DNA of 64,000 bases from Caulobacter sp. Lineage in GTDB: Bacteria; Pseudomonadota; Alphaproteobacteria; Caulobacterales; Caulobacteraceae. Made by a program: the position numbers and the translations under genes. The stretch spans positions 62,001 through 126,000 of the forward strand of contig JAGHZU010000004.1 in NCBI GenBank assembly GCA_017745235.1. The letters run 5' to 3'. Below, one piece after another: positions 17,101 to 26,159 of the stretch. The notes beneath the pieces are model-generated. The model had not been told where the DNA came from. It worked only from the letters and a program-made list of their open reading frames with translations, and did no database searches. Each line of letters starts with the position of its first letter. The first letter of the stretch is position 1.

Positions 17101-17432
17101 GTGTCGAAGCCGTTGGCGGAGATCGTCGCCTTATAGACGCCGGCTTGCAGAGCGGGCGAGAAGAAGGTGCCGTCCGAACCAGTGGTCAGGGTACGGGTCG
17201 TGCCCTGACCCGAGACGATCGTCACGGTGGCGCCGGCGATCGGAGCGCCCGACGCGTCTTCAACCGTACCGGCGACGTTGCCCGAGGTGTAGTCCTGGGC
17301 GCTGGCCAGGGTCGGGATCGCCGTGGCGACCGCGGTGACCGCCAGCGGAGCGGCGACGGTGGCCAGCCCGGCCAACAGCGTCGACGTCAAAAGGCGCGCG
17401 CGAGCGCCACCCTTGGTGGAGTTCATCTTCAT
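14178..17432 (-). CDS. TonB-dependent receptor with carboxypeptidase-like N-terminal domain (Oar-like)
   Basis: This outer-membrane receptor of about 1084 residues starts with a long signal peptide (cut near ASAQDYTS). Next comes a carboxypeptidase-regulatory-like Ig domain (GTVEDASGAPIAGATVTI, about residues 50-130), then the TonB plug (about 140-250, with YYINGLNV and GRGTGGVVNIVTRSG) and a large beta-barrel ending in an aromatic (RIGLKYAF). This architecture is typical of Oar-like receptors for large substrates. Two adjacent ATG codons (17435 and 17432) follow AGAGGGGA; I prefer 17432 for spacing. Three CCGATCGG-type palindromic sites lie upstream, and a strong terminator lies downstream. 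Substrate unknown; no enzymes are adjacent. Confidence 0.9.
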   Translation of the reverse strand: MKMNSTKGGARARLLTSTLLAGLATVAAPLAVTAVATAIPTLASAQDYTSGNVAGTVEDASGAPIAGATVTIVSGQGTTRTLTTGSDGTFFSPALQAGVYKATISANGFDTVSNQVLSVVAGGSNKFVFTLQAPGSVSEVVVSATRKVQDFSRTDTGLVVDVQEVASRVPLGRSINSAVLLSPGTSSADASIAANGVRRNQSAVTVSGTSAAESVYYINGLNVTDQRTFLGYSDLPFEAIQSVDVKTGGYQAEFGRGTGGVVNIVTRSGSNDFHFGASTQWTPNSLRGKRGTAYAPGGNNSVGQQVYNQYAKADTNEQTIWASGPILEDHIFAFLLYNARYTSTKGPVSYANPTTVNGTQLNTKYNDPRWFGKFDFVLNENHRIEATIFSDASTTDYAPLNFSRATGQATAPLNRYWQESGGLNQIYKYTGVFTDWFTLSALYGKIDSDYKDYGPNIEMPGILDYGALGGANATGGRQGGPFNLEGKDERKTYRVDGDFYFKLIGDHHLKVGYDREDLVSSALSAYSGGALYYAYAQEDCPVGAGTFGCVEKLTFANVGNFKAQQSAWYAQDSWQLTPTFSLQLGVRADIYDYKNSSGQSYIKIDNQYAPRIGFNWDPFGKGDDKIYGSMGDYYLPIATNTSIRASSGEIYTDQYFQTTRSAACVTSASCGSLTLNGFYPTMGAQIGATDYLSPPGGPDPQAVTERDLKPMYEREFVLGYEHKFREGVLADWKAGVRYINRNLKSTIEDTAIGDAVARYCIRTNNATCVTAAGDTPTSDAASFSGVFPYVLINPGNAATVYVDLQGDAKTTGTGAANPAYNPQWINLTAADLNLPDVKRKYQAVEFTFERPFDGKWGVQGSYVWAKSRGNYEGAVKSDVGQTDTSITQDFDHNANTVGAYGNLPNDRRHTFKVFGTWSPVERLMIGSNVTVQSGRPYGCIGYLPQSIDPLAPNSGTPSAWYCPTGTPTGATAGSLAAQLAAVGATNAQYNSVLTPRGSVGHTDWTYQVDLSLAYKLMESETRGNLTATLDVFNLFDGKAVTRVVEQGEVRTSAGAIKGVRAPFYGLPRTYQAPRTVRIGLKYAF

Positions 17433-18035
17433 CATATCCCCTCTAACATGGTGGAGCATCCGGCCGATCGAGCCCGCCCCCTAAAAGGAACGTTGCGTTC
17501 GGCGTCTGTGGATTTTCGCCCCAACTCCACCACGAGAACTTAGGTGTCCCGGAAAACATTTCCCCGGTTGGGCCGACGTTAGGTGGCGCTACGCGCGCCG
17601 GTCAATTGCCATTACCGATCGGTAATAACATCGACTCCCCCTGTCGCATAATCGCAACACAATCGCCGCATTTCCGGCGAACGTCGCTCAGATTTGCCGC
17701 CGATCGGCCTATCAAGCTGCGTACTGGGGCACTACGCCCTTGGTTTGGAAGGTAAAATCTCCCCGAACACGGTCATGCCGACACGCCACGCCTCCGCCCC
17801 AATTGTGGCGACGGAAAAGATGTGCAGCGAGTTGACAATCGGAAACCAACCACCCCAAGACCGCCGATATCAAGGTCTCATTTTCGTCATATACCGATTG
17901 GTTAGGGGAATTTATTTCTCGCCGCGCCCATTCTTTCGGCGCCTTTAGGCGAGCAAGGACATTGCATGGGCGCCGCTCAGCCGGGATGATGACGGACAAG
18001 CTCGACCTCGGCACCACCATAGAGAGTACACGACC
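17433..18035. other. Divergent regulatory region between Oar-like receptor and DUF442-type gene
   Basis: About 600 bp with lower GC than its flanks. It contains three related palindromic sites (17611-17626, 17699-17708, 17892-17902). Open frames on both strands are short and have poor coding character; I do not call a gene. Confidence 0.5.
17611..17626. promoter_or_regulatory. Perfect 16-bp palindrome ATTACCGATCGGTAAT (candidate operator)
   Basis: The palindrome lies about 180 bp upstream of the receptor start. Its CCGATCGG core recurs in GCCGATCGGC (17699-17708) and, with one change, in TACCGATTGGT (17892-17902). A cluster of three related sites in one intergenic region suggests binding by a dimeric repressor or activator, possibly with looping. 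No adjacent regulator gene. Confidence 0.45.
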
Positions 18036-18446
18036 ATGACCGCCTTCCGACGCGTCACCGACTCACTGTCGGTCAGCCCCCAGATCGGATTGGAAGATTT
18101 GGCGACCGCCGCCGCCGAAGGCTTCGTTCTGGTCATCAACAACCGGCCGGACGACGAGGAGTCCGGCCAACCGAGCAGCGCCCAGGTGGAGGCCGCCGCC
18201 AAGGCCGCCGGCCTGGACTATGCGCATATTCCCGTGCGAGGCAGCCCGACCCCAGACCAGGTTGAGGCCGTGCGTCGCGCCGTAGCGTCGGCCGACGGGC
18301 CGGTTCTGGCCTTCTGTCGTTCGGGTACACGCTCGATCGTGACCTGGTCCCTGGGCCAGGCGAGCTCCGGCACCGCCGACCGCGACACCCTGGTTCGCCA
18401 AGGCGCCGAGGCCGGCTACGATCTCTCGGGTGTCCTGGGGCGATAG
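18036..18446 (+). CDS. DUF442/TIGR01244 sulfurtransferase-phosphatase-like protein
   Basis: This 136-residue single-domain protein is of the TIGR01244 (DUF442, Blh-like) family. It has the phosphatase/rhodanese-like P-loop CRSGTRS (Cys94-Arg100) and the upstream block VLVINNRPDDEESGQPSS, key residues NNRPDDE. The fold is that of dual-specificity phosphatases. In related proteins the domain is linked to sulfide or persulfide detoxification, often fused to or beside metallo-beta-lactamase-like dioxygenases; here an MBL-fold gene follows after 220 bp, though of a different subgroup. Substrate not established. Confidence 0.83.
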   Translation: MTAFRRVTDSLSVSPQIGLEDLATAAAEGFVLVINNRPDDEESGQPSSAQVEAAAKAAGLDYAHIPVRGSPTPDQVEAVRRAVASADGPVLAFCRSGTRSIVTWSLGQASSGTADRDTLVRQGAEAGYDLSGVLGR

Positions 18447-18450
18447 GCGT

Positions 18451-18597
18451 CTACCAGGACACCGCGGCCCGGGCCGCCATGGCGGCCGGCTCGGGCTCGC
18501 AGCTGGCCAGCACGAACTGCGCCGCGATGAGACAGAGGATCGCGAAGGCGGCGCGCTGGAGCCGTTTTGAAACAAAAATCGCTGCGTCGGCGGCCAT
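18451..18597 (-). CDS. Small putative lipoprotein/membrane peptide
   Basis: This 48-codon frame encodes a short N-terminus (MAADAAIFVSKRLQRAAF), a hydrophobic segment (AILCLIAAQFVL) and a lipobox-like LASC followed by EPEPAAMAARAAVSW. CCGGAG lies 8 bp before the ATG. The basic-hydrophobic-Cys order fits a lipoprotein signal peptide with a mature peptide of only about 16 residues. It is convergent with the TIGR01244 gene, separated by 4 bp. Too short for a family match by eye; I call it on start signals and composition. Confidence 0.5.
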   Translation of the reverse strand: MAADAAIFVSKRLQRAAFAILCLIAAQFVLASCEPEPAAMAARAAVSW

Positions 18598-18666
18598 GAC
18601 TCGTACTCCGGAGGGTTTACGAGCCGTTAATCGCAAGACCGGCGCCGTTGAACCGCAGGCACGGCC

Positions 18667-19560
18667 ATGATCCCCTTTGTTCGCGAGATCCAGTTCGAGT
18701 ACGGCCGCTGCGACCAGGTCTCGCCCCTGATCCGCCGGGTCATCGCCGACAATCCCGGCCCCTTCACCTACACCGGCACCGGCACTTACATTGTAGGACA
18801 GGGAACCGTGGCGGTGATCGATCCCGGCCCGGACCTGGATGGTCACCTGAAGGCGCTGCTGGCGGCCCTGGAGGGTGAGACGGTCAGCCACATCCTGGTA
18901 ACCCACCACCACAGCGACCACTCTCCCCTCGCCCGCCCGCTGCAGGCGGCGACGGGAGCGCCGATTCATGGGCGCCGTGCGCCCCATCTGCCGGCGCTGG
19001 CGGAAGGTCCTGCCCTGGAGGCCGGCCATGATGATGGTTTCCGGCCTGACTTCGAGATCGAGGACGGCGCGGTGTTCGCCGGACCCGGCTGGACGCTGGA
19101 GGCCGTGGCCACGCCGGGCCACACCTCCAACCACGTCTGCTTCGCCCTGAAGGAGGAAAACGCCCTGTTCAGTGGCGACCACATCATGGGCTGGTCGACG
19201 ACGGTGATCACCCCGCCCGATGGCGACATGGGCGACTACTTCGCCAGCCTGGACAAGGTGAAGGCGCGAAGCTTCGATACCCTGTGGCCCACCCACGGCT
19301 CGCCCGTCCGAGACGTGGCGCCGTTCATCCAGGCCTATGCCGACCATCGCCGCGCACGCGAAGCCCAGGTGCTGGCGGCGCTCGGCGAGGGCTTCACCAC
19401 CATCAAGGCCATGGTCCCCAGCCTGTACGCCGCCGTCGATCCGCGGCTGCATCCGGCCGCCGCCATGTCGGTGCTGGCCCATATGCTGCTGCTGGTGAAG
19501 GACGGCCGGGTCGTGTGCGAGGGGGAACCCGGCCTGGACAGCGCTTATCGCCTGGCCTGA
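18667..19560 (+). CDS. MBL-fold metallo-hydrolase
   Basis: This 297-residue protein has the metal-binding HHHSDH motif (His80, His82, Asp84, His85), a distal His in TPGHTSNHV, and a metal-bridging Asp in LFSGDHIMG. The C-terminal 60 residues form the winged-helix-like extension found in LACTB2/RNase-Z-like hydrolases. Members act on thioesters, lactones or RNA; the substrate here is not evident. It ends 19 bp from the convergent acyl-CoA synthetase fusion gene. Confidence 0.88.
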   Translation: MIPFVREIQFEYGRCDQVSPLIRRVIADNPGPFTYTGTGTYIVGQGTVAVIDPGPDLDGHLKALLAALEGETVSHILVTHHHSDHSPLARPLQAATGAPIHGRRAPHLPALAEGPALEAGHDDGFRPDFEIEDGAVFAGPGWTLEAVATPGHTSNHVCFALKEENALFSGDHIMGWSTTVITPPDGDMGDYFASLDKVKARSFDTLWPTHGSPVRDVAPFIQAYADHRRAREAQVLAALGEGFTTIKAMVPSLYAAVDPRLHPAAAMSVLAHMLLLVKDGRVVCEGEPGLDSAYRLA

Positions 19561-19579
19561 TCGTCGGCCAGGCCTTCGC

Positions 19580-22528
19580 CTAACCCTTCACGGCCGCCAG
19601 AAGTTCGCCGACGCGGCGACAGTTGCGCCCCATGTCCGGGCCGCCCGCGCGACCAACCGAGCGCATATCCACGCGCGCGCCGGAAGCGTCCGGCCTGACC
19701 CGGACGATCAGGTCGTCCTTCAGGCCGAACCACAAGCTGGCGGCGCTCGCCTCCAGCCGGCCGTCCATGGGGTCGTCGGTGACCAGCGTAAGCCCGGCGG
19801 CCTGCACCGCCGCCTTGGCCGCCTCGTAGGCGTCCGACGGCGAGCGCGACAGCACCAGCGGCTTGGCCGCTGGGCAGGTTTCAGCGTTGATCTCGGCCAC
19901 GCGGCGACCGGCGAAATCCATCGAACCGACCGGCAGACTGGGATCCTCTTCGATCGTCTGGGCCTGGCCGCCGCGGGCCGTAAGGACAGCGTCGGACGGC
20001 GCCAGGGGCGTCTTCCAATCGGTGGCCACGTCGTGGATCGGCGGCGCGCCCCGTCCCACCAGGTTGGTGACCATCATCAGCCCAAGCGTGAGTGCGGCGA
20101 TCGCCAAGGCGGCCAGGGCCCGGGTCCAGAGCTTGGAGAAGCCCCCGAACAGCGCGACGACAAAGGCGAGCACGCCGGTCACCACGCTGACCTGGGCGAT
20201 GCGGGGCGCCCACTCGCGTGTCAGCAGGTCGAAGCCGACCTCCTGGCCCAGCAGGCCGAATTTCACGCCCAGCGCGCCCACCGCGACCAGAAGGGCCGGC
20301 GCGACGGCGACGATCAGGGCCGCATCCAACAACAGACGAGCAACGCCGCGGTCCTTCCGCGCCGCCTTGTCGCCAGCCTTGGCCTTCCGCTTGCGATCTC
20401 CCTTGCGCGAGGGAAGCACGGGCATGGCCAGGGGCGCTTCCTCGGCCACGAAAACCGGCTTGGCGTGGAAGGCGGCCTCCGGCACCGCGGCCAGGGGCGC
20501 TGTCGGCGACAATGGACCGAGAGGGAAATGCTCCTCGTCGCCACGCGCCTCGAAAACGGCCTCCGGTGCGGACGCGGGCTCGGCCGCGGGCGCGACCGGG
20601 TGGGCGGCGGCTTCCGTCGCGGCCGCAGCGATCAGAGCCTCGGCGACGGGCGCAGCGACCGGCGCTGGCCCATGCGCAACCTCCTCCAGTTCCTCGGCCA
20701 GAGGCTCTTCCAAAGGCGGCGGTTCGGAGAGAGGCGTCTCGGGTTCGGGCGCATAGATGCGTGCGGCCTGGGCGCCGTCGGCCGCCGCCAGGGCCGACGC
20801 CGCCTGCCCGCCTGCCTGCCCGCCCGATGGCTCGGGCTCCGGGTCGGAGTCGCCTTCCCCGTCGTCCTTGGCGGCGGCCACGCCCGGCAGCAGATAGTCC
20901 TTCATGCGCTGGCGGATCAGCTTCTTGTCGATCTTGCCGGTGGCGCCCAGCGGGATCTCGTCGACGAACACCACGTCGTCGGGCATCCACCACTTGGCGA
21001 TCTTGCCCTGCAGGAAGTCCAGGAACTCCTGCTTGGTGGCGCTCTCGCCCTCCTTGAGCTTGACCAGCAGGATCGGGCGCTCGTCCCACTTGGGGTGGGC
21101 CACGCCGATCACCGCCGTCATCGCAGCCTTGGGATGGCCCAGGGCGATGTTCTCGATATCGATCGTGCTGATCCACTCGCCGCCCGACTTGACCACATCC
21201 TTGGCCCGGTCGGTGATCTGCATGAAGCCGTGGTCGTCGATCGTGGCCACGTCGCCGGTGTCGAAGAAGCCTTCGTCGTCCAGGATCTTGCCGCCCGCGC
21301 CACGGAAGTATTCGGCCGCGATGATCGGGCCCCTGATCTTCAGGTTGCCGAAGCTCTTGCCGTCATGCGGCAGGCGCTGGCCCGCGTCGTCGGTCAGCTT
21401 CAGCTCCACGCCCAGCGGCGGCCGGCCCTGCTTGAGGCGATAGGGCATCTGCTGGTCGTAGGGCAGCTTCTCCAGCTCGTCGGTCATCACCGACAGGGTG
21501 CCGACCGGCGAAGTCTCGGTCATGCCCCAGGCGTGGACCACCTCGACGTCGTAGTCCTCCTGGAAAGCACGAATGATCACCTCGGGACAGGCCGCCCCGC
21601 CGATCACCACCTTGCGCAGGTTCGGCAACTTGCCGCCGCTTTCCTTCAGGTGTTGCAGCAGCATCTGCCAGACCGTCGGCACGGCGGCCGAAAAGGTCAC
21701 GCCCTCGGTGTCGAGCAGTTCGTAGATCGAGGCGCCGTCCATCTTGGCGCCGGGCATAACCATCTTCGCGCCCGTGCCCGGGGCCGAGAACGCCACGCCC
21801 CACGCATTGGCGTGGAACATCGGCACCACCGGCAGGATCACGTCCTTCTGCGACAGGCCCATCACGTCGGGCTGCAGGGTGATCAGGGTGTGCAGGAAGT
21901 TGGAACGGTGCGAATACATCACCCCCTTGGGGTCGCCCGTCGTGCCCGAGGTGTAGCAGAGCCCCGCGGCCGTGCCCTCGTCGAAGCCGCCCCAGGCGCA
22001 GTCGGCGCCATGCTGCTCGACCAGGTCCTCGAAGCACAACAGGCCCTTGAAGTGCGGAGCGTCGGCCGCAAGCTTGAAGTCGGCGGGCATGTGATCGCGG
22101 TCGGTGAAGACGACCACATGCTCGACGCTCGGCAGGCGTGGCACGATAGCGGCGATGATGGGCAGGAAGGTCAGGTCGGTGAAGATCAAGCGGTCTCCCG
22201 CGTGATCGGCGATCCAGGCGATCTGCTCGGGAAACAGGCGGGGATTGAGCGTGTGACACACCGCGCCGATGCCCATGATGCCGTACCAGGCCTCCATGTG
22301 GCGGGCGGTGTTCCAGGCCAGGGTGCCGACACGATCACCCGGCTTGATCCCCAGGGCCAACAGGGCGTTGGAGACGCGCTTGGCCCGGTCGTGGATCGCC
22401 CCGTAGGTCGTGCGTACGACGGGCCCTTCGACCGAGCGGGTCACCACCTCGCGACCGCCATGCCACAGGGCGGCGTGGTCGAGGATCTTGTCGACCGTCA
22501 AGGCCCCGTGCTGCATCAAGCCCTGCAT
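19580..22528 (-). CDS. Acyl-CoA synthetase fused to membrane segments and a DUF1499 domain
   Basis: A single uninterrupted frame of 982 codons. Residues 1-545 are a complete long-chain fatty-acid CoA ligase: P-loop [16 protein letters not shown] (192-207), A5 WGMTETSP (334-341) and catalytic lysine block GATGKIDKK (528-536). Residues 550-715 are an acidic Ala/Pro/Glu-rich linker ending in a Lys/Arg cluster ([18 protein letters not shown]). Three hydrophobic segments follow (about 731-757, 776-797, 803-824). Residues 830-980 match DUF1499, with IEAS-like [16 protein letters not shown] and a VDMRSVGR block. DUF1499 proteins normally are separate small membrane or lipoprotein products. The fusion would tether CoA activation to the inner membrane. 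Codon usage is uniform across the joint. Confidence 0.87.
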   Translation of the reverse strand: MQGLMQHGALTVDKILDHAALWHGGREVVTRSVEGPVVRTTYGAIHDRAKRVSNALLALGIKPGDRVGTLAWNTARHMEAWYGIMGIGAVCHTLNPRLFPEQIAWIADHAGDRLIFTDLTFLPIIAAIVPRLPSVEHVVVFTDRDHMPADFKLAADAPHFKGLLCFEDLVEQHGADCAWGGFDEGTAAGLCYTSGTTGDPKGVMYSHRSNFLHTLITLQPDVMGLSQKDVILPVVPMFHANAWGVAFSAPGTGAKMVMPGAKMDGASIYELLDTEGVTFSAAVPTVWQMLLQHLKESGGKLPNLRKVVIGGAACPEVIIRAFQEDYDVEVVHAWGMTETSPVGTLSVMTDELEKLPYDQQMPYRLKQGRPPLGVELKLTDDAGQRLPHDGKSFGNLKIRGPIIAAEYFRGAGGKILDDEGFFDTGDVATIDDHGFMQITDRAKDVVKSGGEWISTIDIENIALGHPKAAMTAVIGVAHPKWDERPILLVKLKEGESATKQEFLDFLQGKIAKWWMPDDVVFVDEIPLGATGKIDKKLIRQRMKDYLLPGVAAAKDDGEGDSDPEPEPSGGQAGGQAASALAAADGAQAARIYAPEPETPLSEPPPLEEPLAEELEEVAHGPAPVAAPVAEALIAAAATEAAAHPVAPAAEPASAPEAVFEARGDEEHFPLGPLSPTAPLAAVPEAAFHAKPVFVAEEAPLAMPVLPSRKGDRKRKAKAGDKAARKDRGVARLLLDAALIVAVAPALLVAVGALGVKFGLLGQEVGFDLLTREWAPRIAQVSVVTGVLAFVVALFGGFSKLWTRALAALAIAALTLGLMMVTNLVGRGAPPIHDVATDWKTPLAPSDAVLTARGGQAQTIEEDPSLPVGSMDFAGRRVAEINAETCPAAKPLVLSRSPSDAYEAAKAAVQAAGLTLVTDDPMDGRLEASAASLWFGLKDDLIVRVRPDASGARVDMRSVGRAGGPDMGRNCRRVGELLAAVKG

Positions 22529-22737
22529 TCGACCTGTTCTCCCGATCCATTATCGTTGTTCAGGCAAGGCTAGCGGCGGCCGGGCCGACGCGCAACGCGC
22601 CGCGCGCCCAAGGCGAGCCGCCCCCCCGCGCTCGGGAGGACGACCGCGCCAATCAGCCGCAGCGTGCGTTCAGCCTTTCCTGCGCGCTTTCCGCTATTTT
22701 ACAGCCAAGATCGGCGTTCTTCGAACGGGGCGGATCG

Positions 22738-24510
22738 GTGAAATGGTGGAACTCTGCATGGGCCGATGACCGGCTCGACGAGGTGGCGCTGGATACGCAT
22801 CGCCTCCTCCCCTCGCGCCTGATTCCAGCCGTCGCAGCGGCCGCCATCACCTCGATGGGCGTCGGCCTCACCCTGGCTTTGGCCTGGATGGCCGCCTTCC
22901 TGCTGAGCGAAGGCTTGGCGCGGCTGGCCAGCCGACGGTTCACGCCCGGCGTCCCGGGCGCCCCGGCCATGCGGCAGGCCTTCGTGCTGGCGGCCCTGCC
23001 CATCAACCTGACCTGGGCTTGGCTGGCGGCCATGCTCTGGATGCTGCCCGATAACGCCCTGAAGCTGGCGGCGGTGGCCATCTGGACCGGCCAGCTGATC
23101 TACACCCAGAATTTCCGCCACCAGCCGTTCGCCCTGCTGGCCGTCAGCGCTGTCGCCCCGATGGCCAGTCTGATCGTCTTCCCGATCTTCGTCTTCGACG
23201 CCCACGGTCCGGCCGCCAACGTGGCTCGCTGGAGCCTGGCCCTGGTGGTGGCCACGACCATCAATGTCATGCTGACCAATCGCGCCGCCGCCAAGCGGAT
23301 GGACGCCCTGACGCGCGGCCTGCGCGAGGAGCGCGAACGGGCCCTCGAAGCCAACCGCGCCAAATCGACCTTCGTGGCCGTAACCAGCCACGAGCTACGC
23401 ACGCCGATGAACGGCCTGCTGGGCATGGCGTACGCCCTGGACCGCTCGAACCTCAGCGAAACCCAGCGCCGCCATGTGCGCATGATGATCAAATCGGGCG
23501 ACAGCCTGATGCAGGTGCTCAACGATGTGCTGGACCTGTCCAAGATCGAGGCCGGCAAGGTGGACATGGAGCACACCTCCATCAACCTGCACGAGGTGGT
23601 GCTGGCTGCGGCGGACGCCTGGCGCGACGCCGCCGCCGAAAAGCGGCTGTGGCTGCGCACCGAGATCGATCCCGCTTGCCCCGCCTGGGTTCTGGCCGAC
23701 CCCCAGCGCATCCGCCAGGTGCTGATGAACCTGATCTCCAACGGGCTGAAGTTCACGGCCGCCGGCGGCGTCACCATACAGCTCTCGGGCTCGCGCCCCG
23801 ACGACCGGGGCGTCAGCCAGATCCGCCTGCGGGTCGTCGACACCGGCATCGGCGTGACCAACGCCTTCCACGACCGGATCTTTGACAGCTTCACCCAGGC
23901 CGACGACGCCGTCTCGCGCAGCCACGGGGGCACTGGCCTGGGCCTGACGATCTCGCGCGCCCTGGCCCGCCAGATGGGCGGCGATCTCAAGTTGGAGAGC
24001 GGCCGCGACGGGGCTTCGTTCGTCTTTACCCTGAACGCCCAGGTGCTGGCCGCGCCCGACGCCGGCCCCATCGATGAACGGGAAGGCGAGGACGATCTGC
24101 CCGACCTGTCGAAGCTGCGGGTCCTGATGGCCGAGGACAACGCCATCAACCAGGTGGTGGTTCGCACGATGCTCGAGGCCACCGGCCTGTCGCTGACCGT
24201 GGTCGAAAACGGGGCCGCGGCGGTCGAATCGCTGCGGATCGGCGGCTACGACCTGGTGCTGATGGACATCAACATGCCGGTCATGGACGGGATCACCGCC
24301 CTGTCGACCATCCGCGCCGGCCAAGCGGGCGACGCCGAACTGCCGGTCATAGCCCTGACGGCTTCGGCCATGGCCGGCGACCGTGAACGCTTCCTGGCCA
24401 TGGGCTTCGACGACCACCTGGGCAAGCCGGTCCGGCCGATGGAGCTGCTGACGGCGATCGCCTGCGCCAGCCGCCCACGGCCAAGACCCCTCGCCACCGC
24501 CCGGTCGTAG
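22738..24510 (+). CDS. Membrane hybrid sensor histidine kinase with receiver domain
   Basis: This 590-residue protein has about five membrane segments in residues 28-180, a short coiled linker, a HisKA domain with TSHELRTPMNG (His218), and a HATPase_c domain with N-box NLISNGLKF (331-339), G1 DTGIG (368-372) and G2 GGTGLGL (397-403). A C-terminal receiver carries LMDINMPVMDG (Asp510) and the conserved Lys in LGKP. The sensor part has no known extracytoplasmic domain, so the signal may be sensed in the membrane. No response regulator or Hpt gene is adjacent. The start is GTG; no ATG in frame is nearby. Confidence 0.9.
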   Translation: MKWWNSAWADDRLDEVALDTHRLLPSRLIPAVAAAAITSMGVGLTLALAWMAAFLLSEGLARLASRRFTPGVPGAPAMRQAFVLAALPINLTWAWLAAMLWMLPDNALKLAAVAIWTGQLIYTQNFRHQPFALLAVSAVAPMASLIVFPIFVFDAHGPAANVARWSLALVVATTINVMLTNRAAAKRMDALTRGLREERERALEANRAKSTFVAVTSHELRTPMNGLLGMAYALDRSNLSETQRRHVRMMIKSGDSLMQVLNDVLDLSKIEAGKVDMEHTSINLHEVVLAAADAWRDAAAEKRLWLRTEIDPACPAWVLADPQRIRQVLMNLISNGLKFTAAGGVTIQLSGSRPDDRGVSQIRLRVVDTGIGVTNAFHDRIFDSFTQADDAVSRSHGGTGLGLTISRALARQMGGDLKLESGRDGASFVFTLNAQVLAAPDAGPIDEREGEDDLPDLSKLRVLMAEDNAINQVVVRTMLEATGLSLTVVENGAAAVESLRIGGYDLVLMDINMPVMDGITALSTIRAGQAGDAELPVIALTASAMAGDRERFLAMGFDDHLGKPVRPMELLTAIACASRPRPRPLATARS

Positions 24511-24516
24511 GCGCCG

Positions 24517-26016
24517 CTAGCCCATCGTCTCGGCCAGGGCCCGCGCCTCGTCCTCGAACGCGCTGACCGTGTCGACCCGGCGCCAGGCGATGTCGCCGGC
24601 GTCGCGTTTGAGCTGGCTTTCCAGCACCGCCACATCGGCGTCCGAGGCGTCGTTGACCCGGGCGGCGACGCGGGCGCGCAGCACTTCGGGCGGGGCTTCC
24701 AGCCACACGCCCTGGAAGGCGACGTCGGCGGTTTTGGCCACGGCCTCTGCTCGAGCGCGCTGCTCGGGCTTGAGGAACACCGCATCGACCACCACCGACC
24801 GGCCCGCCGCCAGGGTCAGCGCCGCGTCGCGGAACAGCTCGTCATAGACCCGGTCGCTCATCTCGGCGGTATAGGCCTCCTGCGGCAGGCGCTGCAGCGA
24901 GGGCACGCCGCACAGGCGCTTGCGAATCTCGTCGGTGCGCAGGACCACCGCCCCCGGGGCCGCGCCCAGGCCGGGCGCGCAGACGCGAGCGAAGGTCGAC
25001 TTGCCCGAGCCCGACAGGCCGCCGGTCGCCACGAGGCTGACCGGCTTGGGCGCCAGGTGCTCGATGGCGGTGGCCAGGTAGGCCCGCGCGGCCTCGTCGT
25101 CGTCGCTGTAGGCCCAGACGTGGGTGCGCACCGCGGCGCGCACGCTCAGCATCAGCGGCAAGGCCGCCAGGCCCGACCACAGGCTGGGGCCGAAGGTGCG
25201 GGCGGCCTCGTCCAGATAGGCGTTCAGCACCCGGCCGGCCGCATCGCGGCGGCGGCGGAAATCCAGGTCCATCAGCAGGAAGGCCAGATCGTACTGCACG
25301 TCGATGTCTGACAGCGTGTCGTTGAACTCGATGCAATCGAAAAGGATCGGACGGCCTTCCTCGATCAGGATGTTTCCCAGGTGCAGGTCGCCGTGGCAGT
25401 GGCGCGCGAAGCCCTGGCCGGTGCGCTCGTTCAGCAACGGGCCCAGGCGTTCGAGAGCCAGGTCTGTCTCGGAGATCAGGCGCTCGACGGCCTGGGCGCC
25501 CAGGCGTGGAGCCAGCCCCCGCAGCAGGTTGGCGTTGGAGCGGATGGTGTAGCCCAGGGCTGATACCCCGCCGCCCTTCGGACGCTCGGGCGAGGCGGCG
25601 TGGAACTGGGCGATGGTGCGGCCCAGGGCTTCCTCCAGCGCGTCGTCGATCGCCCAGGGCTGGACGGCCAGAACGCCCTGCTCGTCGAAGCGCCGCATCT
25701 CCAGCAGGTACTCGACCACCTCGCCGGCGCCGTCGATCTCGATGCCACCGGCTGCGGTGCGCGTAAGGCGGCGCACCGAACGGTAGATGTCGGGCGCGGC
25801 CGCGCGGTTGAAGGTCAGCTCGCGCTCCAGCGCCCAGCGGCGCAGCTCCAGCGTGGAATAGTCCAGGAAGCCGAAGTTGACGGGGCGCTTCACCTTCCAG
25901 GCCGCCTCGCCGAACAGGAAAACGCGGGCGCACGAGGTCTCGATCGTCCGCTCGGCGCGCTCGCCCAGCCACGCCGCCACTTCCTGCTCGCGAACCGATT
26001 CCGCGTCCTTGATCAC
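24517..26016 (-). CDS. Bifunctional APH-like phosphotransferase / P-loop kinase
   Basis: This protein of about 499 residues has two parts. The N-terminal part (about 1-330) is an aminoglycoside-phosphotransferase-like kinase with Brenner motif HCHGDLHLGNIL and metal motif LFDCIEFND. The C-terminal part (about 335-499) is a P-loop NTPase/kinase with Walker A GGLSGSGKST and a later VVVDAVFLKPEQRARAE region. Such fused proteins are widespread and annotated as bifunctional aminoglycoside phosphotransferase/ATP-binding proteins, usually without proven resistance function. I chose GTG 26016 (GGTCGAGG just before) because the upstream frame is Arg-rich and not protein-like. It converges with the histidine kinase gene, 6 bp apart. 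Confidence 0.83.
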   Translation of the reverse strand: MIKDAESVREQEVAAWLGERAERTIETSCARVFLFGEAAWKVKRPVNFGFLDYSTLELRRWALERELTFNRAAAPDIYRSVRRLTRTAAGGIEIDGAGEVVEYLLEMRRFDEQGVLAVQPWAIDDALEEALGRTIAQFHAASPERPKGGGVSALGYTIRSNANLLRGLAPRLGAQAVERLISETDLALERLGPLLNERTGQGFARHCHGDLHLGNILIEEGRPILFDCIEFNDTLSDIDVQYDLAFLLMDLDFRRRRDAAGRVLNAYLDEAARTFGPSLWSGLAALPLMLSVRAAVRTHVWAYSDDDEAARAYLATAIEHLAPKPVSLVATGGLSGSGKSTFARVCAPGLGAAPGAVVLRTDEIRKRLCGVPSLQRLPQEAYTAEMSDRVYDELFRDAALTLAAGRSVVVDAVFLKPEQRARAEAVAKTADVAFQGVWLEAPPEVLRARVAARVNDASDADVAVLESQLKRDAGDIAWRRVDTVSAFEDEARALAETMG

Positions 26017-26159
26017 GCCTCGACCTTTCTCACCGCGCCGAAAATCGCGGCGCCGGCGTCCCATAGCGGAAAGTTCGCCCGCCGTCCTCAGGACGTCGCT
26101 TGCTTGCTTGATAGTTGAGCGAATATGGTTGAGTTAACCTTAGATCGAGTCTCGACCCT

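Noticed and set aside
14295..17543. 1082-codon open frame antisense to the Oar-like receptor
   Set aside because: The minus-strand product has signal peptide, plug and barrel features; the plus-strand product is Arg/Val/Asp-rich with no recognisable domain.
17694..18020. Small open frames on both strands upstream of the DUF442-type gene
   Set aside because: Low coding character, no ribosome-binding site and overlap with operator-like palindromes.
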